Position numbers and translations under genes: made by a program. From the NCBI GenBank assembly GCA_965218935.1, contig CBDCMH010000005.1, forward strand, positions 310,001 to 374,000: 64,000 nucleotides of DNA, written 5' to 3'. A model generated the notes under the pieces. That model had not been told where the DNA came from and searched no databases. It saw nothing but the letters and a program-made list of their open reading frames with translations. The DNA comes from JADFOI01 sp965218935 (GTDB taxonomy: Bacteria > Acidobacteriota > UBA6911 > RPQK01 > JADFOI01). This document shows positions 8,747-16,212 of the stretch, one piece after another; positions within the stretch are counted from its first letter, which is position 1; every line of letters begins with the position of its first letter.

Positions 8747-10270
8747 GTGGTAACAATGAGTATGAGGGACATCTCTCCTGAGAAGCGTAAGCACCTCCTT
8801 TGGCTTCAGTGGTTACTGGTTCTGGGGATTGCCTATCTTCTTTCCTTCAACAAACCCACGGAGCAATCCAGCACGCTTGCGATCCTGGCGCTCGTCACCC
8901 TGACAATTGTCCTGATTGCCGGACTCTTCGTTCTTCCTCTCAAGTATTTCGGAGATTCTAGAGTCAACGTCGCTCTGGTTTCCTTGAATATTGTGATGGT
9001 TTCACTGGCCATTTATCTGACTAACCAGGGGAACTCGGATTTCTATCTGTTTTTCTTCATCATTCTCATGATGGCCGCGGCGGCTCAGAATTTGAAGGCT
9101 TTCGTTATAGGCGCGATGATCACCAGTGGCCTCTACGTCCTGGTGGTCTACCGCACGGGAGTCTTCTCCTTCACCGAAGGATTCCTGCTTCGCATTCCTT
9201 TCCTGTTTATTGTCGGCCTTTTTTTTGGTTACCTCGTCTACCTCCAAAAACGGGAGAAGGAAGAGCTCGAACCAGTGGCTGAGCCTGCCTCCGATCTCTT
9301 CGAATTCGGAAAAGTCCTGGTTGAAACTGAGGATCTGCAGGTTCTGTACTCCCAAATCCCGAAGTTGATTAACGACATCATGAGGTCTGATGCCTGTGAG
9401 TTGGCTATCGTTGAAGGAGAGCATATCAGCGAACAGATTTTCGAGGGACTGGAGTCACAGGGGTCCTCTGGCCTGGATATCAGCAAAAGCATTCACCATG
9501 GGACTTATCAATCCGGCGACACTTTCATAGCTGCGGACCTCGACCAGAATCCCGAGTTCGCAGAGAAGGAGGATGCTCACCTTTATCCTTACCACAGCTA
9601 CATGGGGAAATCGTTGAAATCTGTGGATCGTCCTTCAGCGCTTATTGCTGTTTATCGCAAGGATCAGGAGCAGTGGAGTGAGGATAAGATCAACAAGTTC
9701 CAGTTTTTGATGGATCAGACAGCATTGGGCCTTCAACATGCCCAGGCCATGAAAGAATTGGAAACCCAGGCTCGCACGGACGAGCTCACGGGTCTCGCCA
9801 ATTACCCCTATTTTTCCGAACGAATGGACCAGGAATTCGCCCGTGCCCGGCGCCACAATATTCCGCTCTCTCTCATCGTCGTAGACATGGACCACTTCAA
9901 GAAGATTAACGATGAATCCGGCCACGCTGTCGGAGATGCTCTGTTGCAGTATCTTGCCGGCGTTCTTCTCAACACCACTCGCCCCATGGATTTAGCAGGA
10001 CGCTGTGGAGGTGATGAATTCGTGATGCTCCTTCCGTCAACCGATGTCGAAGGCGCGGGAGCGCTTTCTCAGCGGTTAATCGAAGAAATCAAGGATCATG
10101 ATTCCAACAATCTTCCCCGCTTTTCGATCAGCGTCGGTTGCTCAACTTTTCCGGAGAATAGCACCACCCTTGCTGAACTTCTCGCTCATGCCGATGAGGC
10201 GCTTTACTATGTCAAATCGAAGGGCCGGGGCTCTGTCTGTCACTATTCCAACATTCCCCATCCAGCCTAA
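8747..10270 (+). CDS. Membrane-bound GAF-GGDEF diguanylate cyclase
   Basis: 507 residues from GTG 8747, which has GGAG 7 nt upstream; ATGs at 8756 and 8762 are worse spaced. Five to six membrane segments fall between residues 17 and 166, a GAF-like sensor domain spans ~185-335, and the GGDEF domain follows. The active site GGDEF is at 421-425, and RPMD at 412-415 is placed exactly five residues before it, a canonical inhibitory I-site. It makes c-di-GMP from two GTP with product inhibition. The interrupted EAL gene 6 kb away is the only other c-di-GMP gene in the window. Confidence 0.93.
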   Translation: MVTMSMRDISPEKRKHLLWLQWLLVLGIAYLLSFNKPTEQSSTLAILALVTLTIVLIAGLFVLPLKYFGDSRVNVALVSLNIVMVSLAIYLTNQGNSDFYLFFFIILMMAAAAQNLKAFVIGAMITSGLYVLVVYRTGVFSFTEGFLLRIPFLFIVGLFFGYLVYLQKREKEELEPVAEPASDLFEFGKVLVETEDLQVLYSQIPKLINDIMRSDACELAIVEGEHISEQIFEGLESQGSSGLDISKSIHHGTYQSGDTFIAADLDQNPEFAEKEDAHLYPYHSYMGKSLKSVDRPSALIAVYRKDQEQWSEDKINKFQFLMDQTALGLQHAQAMKELETQARTDELTGLANYPYFSERMDQEFARARRHNIPLSLIVVDMDHFKKINDESGHAVGDALLQYLAGVLLNTTRPMDLAGRCGGDEFVMLLPSTDVEGAGALSQRLIEEIKDHDSNNLPRFSISVGCSTFPENSTTLAELLAHADEALYYVKSKGRGSVCHYSNIPHPA

Positions 10271-10300
10271 TGCTCGTGCTGTCGTGCCGGCGTTGGCTCT
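10271..10300. repeat. Family E short GTGCTGTC motif after the cyclase stop
   Basis: The TAA is followed at once by TGCTCGTGCTGTCGTGCCGG, a short version of the GTGCTGTC octamer arrays seen at 1453-1480, 11247, 14834, 32867, 33541 and 58374. No poly-T tract follows. Confidence 0.4.
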
Positions 10301-10325
10301 GCCCCCTTTTCAGGTGTGTCACCTT

Positions 10326-11075
10326 TTAAGTGCCCAGACTCAGGACGAACATGACGGATATTCCCAATGTAAAGAACACCAACTGCAGCAGAGAATCTCT
10401 GACTTCATTCTCCTTGTGGAGCTGGGGAATGAGATCAGATCCGGCGATATAGATAAATGTGCCGGCCGAGAAGGGGATTAAGAAAACCGTTATTTGCTGA
10501 GCAAAGTTAATGAGAACAATCGTGAGCAATGCTCCTATCAGCGCCGTTAAAGCAGTGACAAAATTGAAGAAGAGCGCCTTTTTGCGGCTGAGGCCACCAT
10601 GAACCAGCACCCCAAAATCGCCCATCTCCTGGGGAATCTCATGGAACAATATGGCAATGGTTGTGGCAACTCCCACACGGATATCCAGCGCATAGGCGCT
10701 CACAATGACAACCCCGTCCACAAGATTGTGAACAGCATCACCCAGGAGATTCATATAGGCAAAGACTTCTACTTCCCCATGCGCCGGCGAGTGAACGTGC
10801 CTCCAGTGAACGAACTTTTCCACCACAAAGGAGCCGGCGATACCCGACAGTGTGTAGATGGAAACCCAGACTGTAAATCCGTTTTTCGCCACGGTTTCCG
10901 GAAGTAGATGAATGAACGCGTCTCCGAAGAGGCTTCCCGAGCTGAAACTTACCAGTAAAATAACTACGTAGTTGAGAATCCTTTCCTGCAGCAGGAGGAG
11001 CAGTATTCCTACTAGAGAAAACAGACTCACCAGAACAACACTTCCTATCCCGTACAGTGCTTCAGTGCCTGTCAA
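10326..11075 (-). CDS. ZIP-family divalent metal transporter
   Basis: 249 residues with eight predicted membrane segments. The metal-site signatures HNLVDG (116-121) in helix IV and HEIPQE (145-150) in helix V define the ZIP family, which imports Zn2+, Fe2+ or Mn2+. The loop between helices III and IV carries a short histidine motif (WRHVHSPAH, near 91-99). The start is the TTG at 11075; no better ATG lies nearby, so the exact N-terminus is uncertain. It converges on the cyclase gene. Confidence 0.9.
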   Translation of the reverse strand: MTGTEALYGIGSVVLVSLFSLVGILLLLLQERILNYVVILLVSFSSGSLFGDAFIHLLPETVAKNGFTVWVSIYTLSGIAGSFVVEKFVHWRHVHSPAHGEVEVFAYMNLLGDAVHNLVDGVVIVSAYALDIRVGVATTIAILFHEIPQEMGDFGVLVHGGLSRKKALFFNFVTALTALIGALLTIVLINFAQQITVFLIPFSAGTFIYIAGSDLIPQLHKENEVRDSLLQLVFFTLGISVMFVLSLGT

Positions 11076-11246
11076 TTTCTAATGTTCTCTGATTTTTCCA
11101 CCATCCATTTTACTCCGGCACGACTCGGGACCCACGGGGCTTTTCATTCTACACTGCTCTTGCGTCTTTCGTGCAGGATTGAGTAAAAGAAGTCCCGTAG
11201 GCCTGCAGGCTCTGATGGTCGCTAGCAAGCCAGGCTGCTGAAGTTC

Positions 11247-11290
11247 GACCGCACGACAGCACGACGGCACGAGCGCGCGAAGCGCGTCTG
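11247..11290. repeat. Family E array plus GCGCGC-tetraloop hairpin upstream of the glycosylase gene
   Basis: GACCGCACGACAGCACGACG repeats are followed by GCGCGCGAAGCGCG, a short stem capped by CGAA (UUCG on the other strand). The same array-plus-hairpin pairing occurs near 14690-14875 and 58374-58456. It lies immediately before the ATG at 11293 and leaves no room for a normal ribosome site. Confidence 0.5.
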
Positions 11291-11292
11291 TC

Positions 11293-11976
11293 ATGAAACC
11301 AAAACTGAGGCAAGTTCAAAAGGAGATCGTTCAGTGTCGACTTTGTCCCCGCTTGGTCAAGCATCGTGAGAAGGTGGCACGGGAAAAGCGGCGTGCATTC
11401 CTGGATTGGACCTACTGGGGAAAACCGGTTCCCTCTTTCGGAAATGGATCGGCTCACTTGTTGATCCTGGGGTTGGCGCCCGCGGCCCACGGAGCCAATC
11501 GCACCGGTCGAATGTTCACGGGCGACCGCAGTGGAGACTTTCTTTTCCGGGCCCTTCACCGATTTGGATTTTGCACTCAGCCGTCCAGCCAACAGCGCAA
11601 CGATGGCCTGCGCCTTCGTGACGCCTATATTACGGCTGCCCTCCACTGTGCACCTCCAGGCAACAAACCTGCCCGCGGGGAATTGGCCAATTGCCGACTC
11701 TACCTGAGACAGGAACTGCAGGTTCTCAATAAGGCCCGTGTGGTGGTGGTTTTAGGAAGGGTGGCGTGGCACGTTTACTTGCTGGCTCGGAAAGACCTTG
11801 AATGGCCTGTGCCCAAGCCCCGTCCCAAGTTTGCCCACGGCGTCAGCCACCGATTGGACGATCTCACCACCGTGATCACCTCCTATCATCCCAGTCAGCA
11901 GAATACCCAAACGGGACGACTCACCCCGGACATGTTTGATGAGGTTTTCGCGAGGGCCCGCGAACTACTGAGCTAG
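11293..11976 (+). CDS. Type-5 (UDGb-like) uracil-DNA glycosylase
   Basis: 227 residues. The signature GLAPAAHGANRTGRMFTGD (60-78) identifies family 5 glycosylases, which remove uracil and related deaminated bases from DNA. Cysteines 15, 18, 119 and 134 are the expected [4Fe-4S] ligands, and SYHPSQQNTQTG is the C-terminal DNA-intercalation motif. The start ATG directly follows a family E repeat and has no visible ribosome site. The stop codon TAG (11974-11976) lies inside the 6-bp target duplicated by the IS481 element, so the insertion left the gene intact. Confidence 0.93.
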   Translation: MKPKLRQVQKEIVQCRLCPRLVKHREKVAREKRRAFLDWTYWGKPVPSFGNGSAHLLILGLAPAAHGANRTGRMFTGDRSGDFLFRALHRFGFCTQPSSQQRNDGLRLRDAYITAALHCAPPGNKPARGELANCRLYLRQELQVLNKARVVVVLGRVAWHVYLLARKDLEWPVPKPRPKFAHGVSHRLDDLTTVITSYHPSQQNTQTGRLTPDMFDEVFARARELLS

Positions 11977-12920
11977 CTGTGCATTCTCATGACATTATTC
12001 ATAAGGGGAAGTCTGCTGATAGGAGACAGACCACCCAGGCTCTGATGTTGGCGGTGATGATTATAGAAGTGAAGCCAGGGGCGAAGCCAGCGAAAACGGT
12101 GGCCTGAAGTGCGGTAGGGGAAGCGGTAGGCCCACTCACGGAGGAGAGTCTGGATCAAGCGTTCTGCTTTGCCGTTGGTTTGAGGCCGGTAAGGACGGGT
12201 GCGGAGGTGGCGAAGCCCCAGTTGCTGGCAAAGACCCTGGAAAGCGTGGGAGACATAACAGGAACCGTTATCGGTCAGGACCTGTTCTACCCGGATACCC
12301 AGCTTTTGGAACCAGAGGACGGCTCGGCCGAGAAAAGCCATAGCCGATTGTTTGCGCTCGTCCGGGAGAACTTCGACATAGGCCAATCGAGAGTTATCGT
12401 CGATACACACATGGACAAACTCCCATCCCACTCCCCGAGCTCGACGCCGTTTATCTCGAGTGATGCGATGCCCCACACCAGCAATCCTGCCCAGTTTTTT
12501 GATGTCCAGGTGCAACAACTGCCCAGGATGGTCGCGCTCGTAGCGACGAGCGGGCTGTGCAGGCTCCAGGCTCTTCAAGCGTCCCCATCCGGCTTGTTGC
12601 AGGATCCGGGCCACGGTGGAGCGGGCCAGACCCAAACGAGCGGCAATCTCGGCTGCCACCATTCGACGACGGCGAAGACGGTAAATTGCCTCTCGATCCC
12701 GCCTCGGGGTCTGCCGGGCAATCCGAGCGGGTCTGGAAGACCGGTCTTCCAGACCCGCTCGGCCTTGGGCTTGATAACGAGCCAGCCACTTGTAGACGGT
12801 CCGCTCACTGATCCCCACCGACTGAGCCACCTCCTGGACCGATTGTCTTTGCTCTTTCACTCGTCGGATGATCAGTTCTCGACTTCTTGGGCAGGTTCGG
12901 GCATTCTGGTGGATGTCCAT
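11973..12920 (-). CDS. IS481-family DDE transposase
   Basis: 315 residues: an N-terminal helix-turn-helix (SVQEVAQSVGISERTVYKW), a second HTH near 84-108, then an rve catalytic core with D139 (LHLDIKK), D217 (LTDNGS) and E253 (TNGKAERL). AAAGGAGAA lies 6 nt before ATG 12920. The frame runs through the end of the element, and its TAG stop is provided by the duplicated target GCTAGC. A perfect 38-bp palindrome (12724-12761) encodes the GLEDRSSRP linker. Confidence 0.92.
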   Translation of the reverse strand: MDIHQNARTCPRSRELIIRRVKEQRQSVQEVAQSVGISERTVYKWLARYQAQGRAGLEDRSSRPARIARQTPRRDREAIYRLRRRRMVAAEIAARLGLARSTVARILQQAGWGRLKSLEPAQPARRYERDHPGQLLHLDIKKLGRIAGVGHRITRDKRRRARGVGWEFVHVCIDDNSRLAYVEVLPDERKQSAMAFLGRAVLWFQKLGIRVEQVLTDNGSCYVSHAFQGLCQQLGLRHLRTRPYRPQTNGKAERLIQTLLREWAYRFPYRTSGHRFRWLRPWLHFYNHHRQHQSLGGLSPISRLPLMNNVMRMHS

Positions 12921-13024
12921 TCGGGTTCTCCTTTCGGTGCTGATGGTCTAATCTTCCAATCAGCATTGCCGAAAAGACTCGGATGGACAACCCCTTTTAC
13001 TGAACAACCTGTTGAGAGTTCACA
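11978..13024 (-). mobile_element. IS481-family insertion sequence, intact, with 6-bp target duplication
   Basis: The left end TGTGCATTCTCATGAC and the right end (reverse complement TGTGAACTCTCAACAG) form imperfect ~30-bp inverted repeats enclosing one transposase gene. The element is flanked on both sides by GCTAGC (11972-11977 and 13025-13030), a target-site duplication. Removing one copy rejoins the glycosylase stop TAG to the MOSC stop through CTAGCCCGGGCTAG, so it inserted into the tiny spacer between two convergent genes. Confidence 0.88.
12724..12761. repeat. Perfect 38-bp palindrome inside the transposase gene
   Basis: The arm CGAGCGGGTCTGGAAGACC is followed directly by its reverse complement with no loop. 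It encodes the conserved linker between the two HTH units. In mRNA it would form a very stable hairpin able to limit translation or elongation; in DNA it could extrude as a cruciform. Confidence 0.85.
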
Positions 13025-13026
13025 GC

Positions 13027-13038
13027 TAGCCCGGGCTA
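13027..13038. repeat. 12-bp palindrome containing two opposed stop codons (family B-like core)
   Basis: TAGCCCGGGCTA holds a TAG on the plus strand (supplied by the right copy of the duplicated target) and the TAG stop of the MOSC gene on the minus strand. TAGCCCG and CGGGCTA are also the extreme ends of family B, so this may be an end-to-end remnant of that element. Confidence 0.45.
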
Positions 13039-13491
13039 GAGGATTTCAATCGTATCTTCGTCTTGAATCAAGCCGGACTGGACCACCCGGGCACAAATTC
13101 CGCTGTGCCCGACAAGCGCTCTGGTCATACCCGGTTGTGTAATGGACTGAATATAGCTGCACGGTGGCCGGGGCCTATCGTATTCCAAGATTGCCTGCCC
13201 AACCTGAAATCGCCTACCACTCAAACTTTCCAGCTCAATCCCCCGTGTAATCAGATTACGTCGGTGCTCGCCATTGTCCACCCGGACACCGGTGGTCCGC
13301 TGGGTGTCTTCCAAATCCTCAGCCGCAATCAACGTCACTTGACATTCATCAATGTCGGTCCAGTAGCCTGTTCGGCTGCAGTATCGATCACCCTCCAAAC
13401 CACAGTTGACCAGAGCTTCGACCTGACTGACTCTCTGCATCTCTACCCCACCCTGGGGAGCAACATAGATTTTTTCAACTTTGCCTTGCAT
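13036..13491 (-). CDS. MOSC-domain protein
   Basis: 151 residues covering one MOSC domain (GLEGDRY near 32-38, EHRRNLITRG, RPPCSYI with the conserved cysteine). MOSC domains bind a sulfur-carrying cysteine and are found in molybdenum-cofactor sulfurases and YiiM-type molybdoenzymes. It follows the radical-SAM gene by 34 nt and is likely cotranscribed with it. No ribosome site is obvious. Substrate unknown. Confidence 0.88.
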   Translation of the reverse strand: MQGKVEKIYVAPQGGVEMQRVSQVEALVNCGLEGDRYCSRTGYWTDIDECQVTLIAAEDLEDTQRTTGVRVDNGEHRRNLITRGIELESLSGRRFQVGQAILEYDRPRPPCSYIQSITQPGMTRALVGHSGICARVVQSGLIQDEDTIEIL

Positions 13492-13525
13492 GGGAACGAA
13501 CTCTTCGTTGGAGTGCTACCAGGCC

Positions 13526-14563
13526 CTATTCCAGCTGGAAAAGATCTTCCATGGGGCCAGGTTTGGAGGGAGACTCGCCGGCCGGGTTACTCTGGGAAAC
13601 AAATGCTTTGAGTGTCTGCGGGGCCCGCCAGAAATCTGCCATGGAAGCCTGATGGACGCAGGAAATGGTGCAATTCTGGGCACAAGGTTTTTGGGTGAGA
13701 TACTCGCGGCGAATATCTTCCCGCGTATATTCCTTCAGGGCAACGCCCGGGTAACCCCTCTGCTGTGAGCAATAGTGCACCACACCATCTTCGCAGACGT
13801 ATAAGTAACGGGCACCCGCGCGGCAGCGCCATCCATTGGAGGTTCCATTCACCAGATTGTTCTGAAAATAACGATTGACCCGGGCATAGCTCTTCCTGCC
13901 CAGATCCCTCACCTGATAAAAAACCTTCTTCTCTCTCTCTCCCAGAGGCTTCAAGGCTCCGGTGCCGTCATGAATGAGGCCGACGGTGCAAGTGAAGCCT
14001 AACTCCACTGCTCGACGCCCGATGGTCAGTGCGTCTTCGGGGTTGTTGACCTCCGATCCCAGGACAGAATTGATGTTGACTTTGAAATCTGCCAACTCGG
14101 CCAGATAGAGAAGTTTTTTGTCCAGCACCTTCAAACTCTTCATGGAAGTCTCATCCGGCTCAACGTTGTCGATACTGATCTGCACATGCTCCAGGCCAGC
14201 TTCGTTAAGAGATTGGATGCGCTTGCGGGACAGCAGATAACCATTGGTGATCAGACCAGCCATCATCCCTCGCCGACGGATCTCGGCGATGATACTCTCC
14301 AACTCGGGATGCATGAGAGGCTCACCCCCGCTAATGGTGATGATGGAAGTACCCAGTTTGGCCAATTGACCGATCCTCCGAAACATGATCTGGGTATCGA
14401 CGGGCTTCGAGACGTCGTCATATTCATTGCAATAGGCACAGGATAAGTTACAGCGGCGCATGGGGATGAGATGCACCAATATGGGATGGCCTTTGGAAAT
14501 TAAGGCCTTGGCAACCATTTTCCACTCGCGAATCGTGGTGCGAAATCGCTTCCACCTACGCAT
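13526..14563 (-). CDS. Radical SAM protein with C-terminal SPASM-like cysteine cluster
   Basis: 345 residues from ATG 14563, with TGAGG 8 nt upstream. CNLSCAYC (C38, C42, C45) binds the catalytic [4Fe-4S] cluster and GGEP (79-82) binds SAM. The last third carries many more cysteines (CRAGARYLYVC, HYCSQQRG, CAQNCTISC), like the auxiliary clusters of SPASM/twitch enzymes that modify peptides or build cofactors. The partner gene is a MOSC protein. I cannot name the substrate; no small precursor peptide is visible nearby. Confidence 0.9.
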   Translation of the reverse strand: MRRWKRFRTTIREWKMVAKALISKGHPILVHLIPMRRCNLSCAYCNEYDDVSKPVDTQIMFRRIGQLAKLGTSIITISGGEPLMHPELESIIAEIRRRGMMAGLITNGYLLSRKRIQSLNEAGLEHVQISIDNVEPDETSMKSLKVLDKKLLYLAELADFKVNINSVLGSEVNNPEDALTIGRRAVELGFTCTVGLIHDGTGALKPLGEREKKVFYQVRDLGRKSYARVNRYFQNNLVNGTSNGWRCRAGARYLYVCEDGVVHYCSQQRGYPGVALKEYTREDIRREYLTQKPCAQNCTISCVHQASMADFWRAPQTLKAFVSQSNPAGESPSKPGPMEDLFQLE

Positions 14564-14890
14564 CGGGGTACCTCAATAGGGTTACCGGCCTTCGGGGGCT
14601 TTGAAAAGCGAATGGTACAGACAGAAAGAACTCCTCCCCTTTTGACGATCCAGCGGATCATATCAAGTCGCCCTGTCAGAGTCAATGCAGGGCCGCGCTT
14701 CGCGCGGTGGTGCTGTGGTGCTGCTCTGGTTGCAAGAACGCCCGAGGCTTTGGGCTCCACCCGTTCAGCTCACGGGTCCGAAGAATGTGGGAGAGGCCTC
14801 AGGCCCCGAATCATTCTGGGTCGAATCGATTCGGCGACAGCACGACCGCACGACAGCACAACCGCACGAAGGCTCGACCATTCGCCGTGT
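14564..14890. other. Spacer with family E array, UUCG-type hairpin and decayed family C palindrome
   Basis: No gene is supported here. It contains GCCGCGCTTCGCGCGGTGG (a UUCG hairpin, ~14692), a decayed family C palindrome at 14746-14779, and CGACAGCACGACCGCACGAC repeats at about 14834-14872. The order hairpin, palindrome, octamer array just before a promoter recalls 11247-11290. The open frame that spans it reads only repeat sequence. Confidence 0.55.
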
Positions 14891-14896
14891 TATAAT
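14891..14896 (+). promoter_or_regulatory. Consensus TATAAT -10 box upstream of aguB
   Basis: A perfect TATAAT, with in-frame GTG codons 11 nt (14907) and 71 nt (14967) downstream. It follows directly after a family E array. Confidence 0.45.
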
Positions 14897-14966
14897 TCGT
14901 CTCCCAGTGAACGCCCAGAGTGAGGACCAGTTAGAGCACGAATCCCATTCCAAGAGTGACCGGACA

Positions 14967-15833
14967 GTGAGCGTAGGACTCGTTCAGATGAGCTGCGGCG
15001 AAGATCCTGAAGAAAATTTCACCAAGAGCACTCAAAACATACACACCGCTGCCCTAAAAGGGGCTCAGATTATCTGTTTGCAGGAACTCTTCCACTACCG
15101 GTACTTTTGCCAAAAAGAGGATGTCGCCTTCTTCGATCTGGCCGAGCCGATCCCCGGACCCACCACCGACCACCTGAGTCATCTGGCCCAGGAGCTGCAA
15201 GTGGTGATTGTCGCCTCAATTTTCGAAAAGGGGGCTCCAGGGGTGTACCACAATAGTGCCGTCACCTTCGATCCTACCGGCAAACTGGTGGGTAAATATC
15301 GAAAAATGCACATACCTGACGATCCCTACTATTACGAAAAATTCTATTTTACTCCGGGGGACCTTGGTTTTCAGAGTCATTCAACTCCCTATGCTGACCT
15401 CGGTGTTCTGGTGTGTTGGGATCAGTGGTTTCCAGAAGCAGCAAGACTAACGGCCTTGAAAGGAGCCCAATTTCTCTTCTATCCAACCGCTATAGGCTGG
15501 TTGGAGGGCGAAGTCAAGGAAACCAACCAGGCTCAGTATGCGGCCTGGGAGACGATTCAACGGGGACATGCCGTGGCCAATGGTGTCTTTGTGGCCGCCG
15601 TCAATCGGGTGGGCCGGGAGGAGAAGCTGACCTTCTGGGGACAGTCTTTTCTCTGTAATCCGTTCGGGCGTATTCTGGCCCGGGCTTCGGCAGAGGAAGA
15701 GGAAATCCTGGTTGTCGAGTGCGACCTCCAGGAAATCGAAGAAACCCGCCGAAATTGGCCTTTCCTGAGAGACCGTAGAATCGACGCCTACCAAGCACTC
15801 GGTAACCGTTTTGATGAAGTGACCCGCGACTAA
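14967..15833 (+). CDS. aguB: N-carbamoylputrescine amidase
   Basis: 288 residues from GTG 14967, chosen because nitrilase-family proteins start just before VGLVQMS; a GTG at 14907 would add 20 residues, and anything earlier reads repeat DNA. The nitrilase triad is E40, K113 and C150 (LVCWDQWFPE). It releases putrescine, CO2 and ammonia from N-carbamoylputrescine. Its partner aguA lies 364 bp downstream on the same strand, but repeat elements A and B now fill the gap. The TAA stop overlaps the first bases of the family A copy. Confidence 0.92.
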   Translation: MSVGLVQMSCGEDPEENFTKSTQNIHTAALKGAQIICLQELFHYRYFCQKEDVAFFDLAEPIPGPTTDHLSHLAQELQVVIVASIFEKGAPGVYHNSAVTFDPTGKLVGKYRKMHIPDDPYYYEKFYFTPGDLGFQSHSTPYADLGVLVCWDQWFPEAARLTALKGAQFLFYPTAIGWLEGEVKETNQAQYAAWETIQRGHAVANGVFVAAVNRVGREEKLTFWGQSFLCNPFGRILARASAEEEEILVVECDLQEIEETRRNWPFLRDRRIDAYQALGNRFDEVTRD

Positions 15834-15997
15834 GTGTCTCGTTCCATAAATACGATGATGTTTGCTGATGGGGCTTGCGAGGGGAGATCAAGGAGCGAGG
15901 AGGAGGTGATGCAGGGACATCGGCAACAACGAGCGACACAGAGATCACCCGCAACCTCCATCCACGAACGCCATAGTATCTATGAAACGAGGCACTA
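15832..15997. repeat. Family A repeat, arm plus terminal repeat (copy A2, first part)
   Basis: It starts on the aguB stop codon (AAGTGTCTCGTTCCATAAAT), follows the arm of the full copy through GAGGGGAGATCAAGGAGCGA, and ends with an inverted terminal repeat closing in GAAACGAGGCACTA. The middle of the element is missing, and a family B remnant follows directly. Confidence 0.75.
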
Positions 15998-16092
15998 GGA
16001 AGTCCAAGGAAGGGGGTACCCGCTTGCGGGTCGCGCAGTCAGCGTGGATGATTGCGGCACTGCAGTAGACAATTTATGCATAAACCCGGCTA
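15998..16092. repeat. Family B remnant nested between family A segments
   Basis: It contains GGGTACCCGCTTGCGGGTCG and ends with TTATGCATAAACCCGGCTA, matching in reverse the interior and end of the family B element at 43149-43316. It separates the two family A segments, as expected if B inserted into or beside A. Confidence 0.6.
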
Positions 16093-16212
16093 GAGGGTGG
16101 CGGCGGGACGGCATCAATATCTTTGTCCCTCCTCCTCCGCGATGCACAGTGACATCGCTTCGACGCCGTCGCGCTCGCCACAAACGTCACCGTATCTATG
16201 GAACGAGACACG
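16093..16212. repeat. Family A repeat, second arm (copy A2) ending on the aguA start
   Basis: CGATGCACAGTGACATCGCT and CGCTCGCCACAAACGTC match the other arm of family A. The end reads TATCTATGGAACGAGACAC, so the ATG used by aguA lies inside the terminal repeat. Confidence 0.75.

Noticed and set aside
12180..13142. 320-codon open frame on the plus strand
   Set aside because: It is antisense to the well-supported IS481 transposase and crosses the element boundary; no family resemblance.
14685..14966. N-terminal extension of aguB by 94 codons
   Set aside because: It translates family C/E repeat DNA and precedes the TATAAT box.
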